Positions 62,004-64,000 of a stretch of 64,000 nucleotides of DNA are shown here, in pieces; position 1 is the stretch's first letter; the number at the start of each line of letters is the position of its first letter. This DNA comes from an uncultured Acidobacteriia bacterium. GTDB taxonomy: Bacteria; Acidobacteriota; Terriglobia; Bryobacterales; Bryobacteraceae. The position numbers were made by a program, and so were the translations under genes. The notes under the pieces were generated by a model, which saw only the letters and a program-made list of their open reading frames with translations, searched no databases and had not been told where the DNA came from. Location of the stretch: contig CAINNJ010000032.1 of NCBI GenBank assembly GCA_903851195.1, forward strand, positions 1 to 64,000, written 5' to 3'.

Positions 62004-64000
62004 TTACCAGAACAGCTTCACCGAAAGCAGCACCGTACGGGACTGCAGCGCCGCGTTCGGCTGCCATAATTCGCCGTAGGTCGATTGCAGAGTGAAAGGA
62101 GGCACCGCCGGGTTTGTGAGCGAGGCGCTATTGAAGCTGTTAAAAGCTTTCATGCCACTGTTGGGATTATAGAAAAACAGCGTACTGTTCGGTGCGTTCA
62201 GCGCGTCCAGCTGCAACTGGAGATAGCGCTTCTCGTCCGAGCCCAGGCGGATCCTCTTCTGCAGGCTGGCGTTCAGTGTCACCAGCGCCGGAGACCTGCA
62301 GTCGGTGAGCGTCCGGGGTGCGTTACCGAAGGCCGGGTGCAGGAACGAACCCGGCACCGCAACAGCGTTCGGATTTGCATACGGAATCCCGAACTCGTTC
62401 GTGTAACTGAAATTCGGATTCAGACAGGGCTGGCCCGGAACCAGGTCGGGGCGCAGCAGGATGCCCGTGGGCAGTACGGACGTGCCGGTGCTCGAAACCC
62501 ACCAGCCGCTGTTGCCGGCCTGAACCAGAAACGGCATGCCGCCCTGCGCATTGAATGTGCCGGAGGTGACCCAGCCGCCGATGACGGCATTCAGTACGCG
62601 GTTATGAGCGTCCAGCAATTTGCCGCTGCCGGCGGGCAACTGATACGAGTACCCCACCGTCATGCGCACCGGCGTATCGAAGTTGGAAACCGCCCTCTCG
62701 AGTTTCAGGTTAAATGGATTCTGCACGGTTGCGGCGCCGTAGATCGAACCGGCCAGTGCCACAGTCGGGCTGCCCCCGGCGTCGTCGATCGATTTCGACC
62801 AGGTGAACGAAGACTGGAAGGTCAGGCCGCCCGAGAAGCGCCGGGAAACGCCCGCGTACAGCGAGTGATAGTTGGAGTTGCCGTTGCGATAGAACTGCTG
62901 CTGGAGCGCCTGATTAAAAAAGTTCTGGTAAGGATTGAGCGAACTCAGCAGGTTCTCCTGGATCACCGCCCCGTTCTGCGTGATCCCGTAGGGGTTCGGT
63001 ATGTTCGTCGCGGAGAAGTTCGCGCCGCTCTGAATCTGGCTGAAGAGTGTATTCAGGTTCGGGAAGTTCAGGGGCACCGCGGCGGTGCTGACCAGGTGAA
63101 TGCCGACGGTTCCGGCATACCCGACCTGCGCCAGCGTCTTTGAATCGATCATGCCCTGCACCGTCAGGCCCCATTGCTGGATATACGGAACGGTATTGCT
63201 TTGCTCGATGTACGGTACGGTCACGCCCTGCACGGTGAAGAACGGGCCGCGTCCCTGCAATACCGTGTACGCCGAAGTCAGAGGCTGCGCGATCGGGTTG
63301 CTGATGTAGTCAACCGGCTGGTTCGGCGTGGTGCCGCCGGTCGTGCCGCCGACCGAAAACGAGTTCACATTGAAGTTCGGCAGCGGCGTATTGCCAAGCC
63401 CGGTGAGCGGAACCCGCATCAGCCCGTAATTGGCGCGGACGGAGATGCGCGACATTGGCGCCCAGGCGATGCCGATGCGCGGCTCGAAGCCCATATAGTT
63501 CGAAGGCCAGAGTGTATTGCCAAGACCGCAGTTGTTGGCGAAGCAGTAAGCTCCGGTAGCCGGCTTCCCGTTCAGCGTGCCGGTCAGATCCGGAATGAAC
63601 GTTCCCTGATTGCCGAATTTTTCCATGCGCGGCGTCTGGAACTCGTACCGCACGCCGATATTCACGGTCAGCTTCGAGTTGAGGCGGTAATCGTCCTGCG
63701 CATAACCCGCGAAATAGTTCCAGCGGTAGTAACCGGGAACCTGCACCGGCGTGTTGGTATAGCTGTTGATCAGCCCCAGAATAAAGCTGGCGTACGGATT
63801 GCCGCCGCTGCCGTTATTGGTCTGGTTGGCGTTGAAGCCATAACTGCCTCCGTAAGCGCCCAGCGGATTGTACTGGTTCGAAACCAGCCGCCGGACATCG
63901 GCGCCCATGTCGATGGTGTGCTTCCCGACGGTCCAGCTTAAAGAATCGCTGAACTGGTAGTTCGAATCGACCTGCGCATTCAGCGAACTGGTGCCGACCG
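62004..64000 (-). CDS. TonB-receptor-like outer membrane protein, C-terminal part (cut by the window end)
   Basis: The reading frame runs open past 63908 to the window edge, so the gene continues outside and only the barrel-rich C-terminal part is visible (at least 665 residues). Features are alternating aromatic strands (YFAGYAQDDYRLNSKLTVNI, VRYEFQTPRMEKF), SKSIDDAGG and the terminal aromatic residue (SVKLFW) used by BamA for outer-membrane insertion. It belongs to the same expanded Acidobacteria class as the gene at 6201; the N-terminal regulatory and plug domains lie outside. The hairpin at 61955-61990 follows it. Confidence 0.85.
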   Translation of the reverse strand, partial: VGTSSLNAQVDSNYQFSDSLSWTVGKHTIDMGADVRRLVSNQYNPLGAYGGSYGFNANQTNNGSGGNPYASFILGLINSYTNTPVQVPGYYRWNYFAGYAQDDYRLNSKLTVNIGVRYEFQTPRMEKFGNQGTFIPDLTGTLNGKPATGAYCFANNCGLGNTLWPSNYMGFEPRIGIAWAPMSRISVRANYGLMRVPLTGLGNTPLPNFNVNSFSVGGTTGGTTPNQPVDYISNPIAQPLTSAYTVLQGRGPFFTVQGVTVPYIEQSNTVPYIQQWGLTVQGMIDSKTLAQVGYAGTVGIHLVSTAAVPLNFPNLNTLFSQIQSGANFSATNIPNPYGITQNGAVIQENLLSSLNPYQNFFNQALQQQFYRNGNSNYHSLYAGVSRRFSGGLTFQSSFTWSKSIDDAGGSPTVALAGSIYGAATVQNPFNLKLERAVSNFDTPVRMTVGYSYQLPAGSGKLLDAHNRVLNAVIGGWVTSGTFNAQGGMPFLVQAGNSGWWVSSTGTSVLPTGILLRPDLVPGQPCLNPNFSYTNEFGIPYANPNAVAVPGSFLHPAFGNAPRTLTDCRSPALVTLNASLQKRIRLGSDEKRYLQLQLDALNAPNSTLFFYNPNSGMKAFNSFNSASLTNPAVPPFTLQSTYGELWQPNAALQSRTVLLSVKLFW

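Overview
The window reads as chromosome of an Acidobacteriota member, most likely of the Bryobacter/Solibacter type. Support comes from high-GC coding sequence on both strands, two secreted von Willebrand factor A proteins of the Acidobacteria-enriched class, two large TonB-receptor-like proteins of which one visibly carries a carboxypeptidase-regulatory N-terminal domain, a DUF2934 protein, a DUF885 protein, and a fused AroD-AroE enzyme. No rRNA, phage structural genes or CRISPR array is visible. Two tRNA genes are present: tRNA-Val(CAC) and initiator tRNA-fMet.

Region 1-6003 looks mobile. It holds the first 25 codons of an IS630-type transposase at the window edge, a secreted TPR-CHAT protease overlapping an S41/tricorn-like protease gene, a 449-bp segment bounded by 47-bp inverted repeats with three internal 16-bp repeats, and an excisionase-integrase pair abutting the 3' end of tRNA-Val. 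The natural reading is one end of an element integrated at tRNA-Val, but no second attachment site is visible.

Region 6200-24600 has a frameshifted outer-membrane receptor, a membrane-anchored MutS-like ATPase, a MoxR ATPase, a minus-strand chain (NfeD-like protein, SPOR protein, lipA, lnt), a DUF2934 protein, lexA, and a plus-strand run (ATP-grasp, aroDE, a Tat-like mini protein, amidase, PL22-like propeller, yggX, FAD oxidoreductase) closed by an intrinsic terminator.

Region 24600-40000 carries a GlcG/HbpS protein, a conserved unknown, a D-aminoacylase-type amidohydrolase, a YncE-like propeller, GNAT, tdk, proC, and the cell-shape/RNA cluster mrdA-rodA-(small ORF)-rng, whose RNase E/G has a disordered insert of about 510 residues inside its S1 domain. 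An M16 peptidase precedes mrdA.

Region 39500-52500 has rlmN coupled to a PHA-granule-type protein, a class III CoA-transferase, a tight five-gene minus-strand chain in which every junction is an ATGA overlap (uvrA, deoxyhypusine-synthase-like protein, CPBP protease, mtnA, redoxin), a four-CxxC protein, a RluD-type synthase, a VWFA protein and a DUF885 protein.

Region 52500-64000 has a two-part GT4 glycosyltransferase, a TPR protein, a membrane protein with a long Q/G/K-rich tail, a PanC-like protein lacking key active-site residues, a second VWFA protein, an unusual fusion of one HSP100-type AAA+ module to a response-regulator receiver, tRNA-fMet with a strong promoter, and the C-terminal part of another TonB-receptor-like gene cut by the window end.
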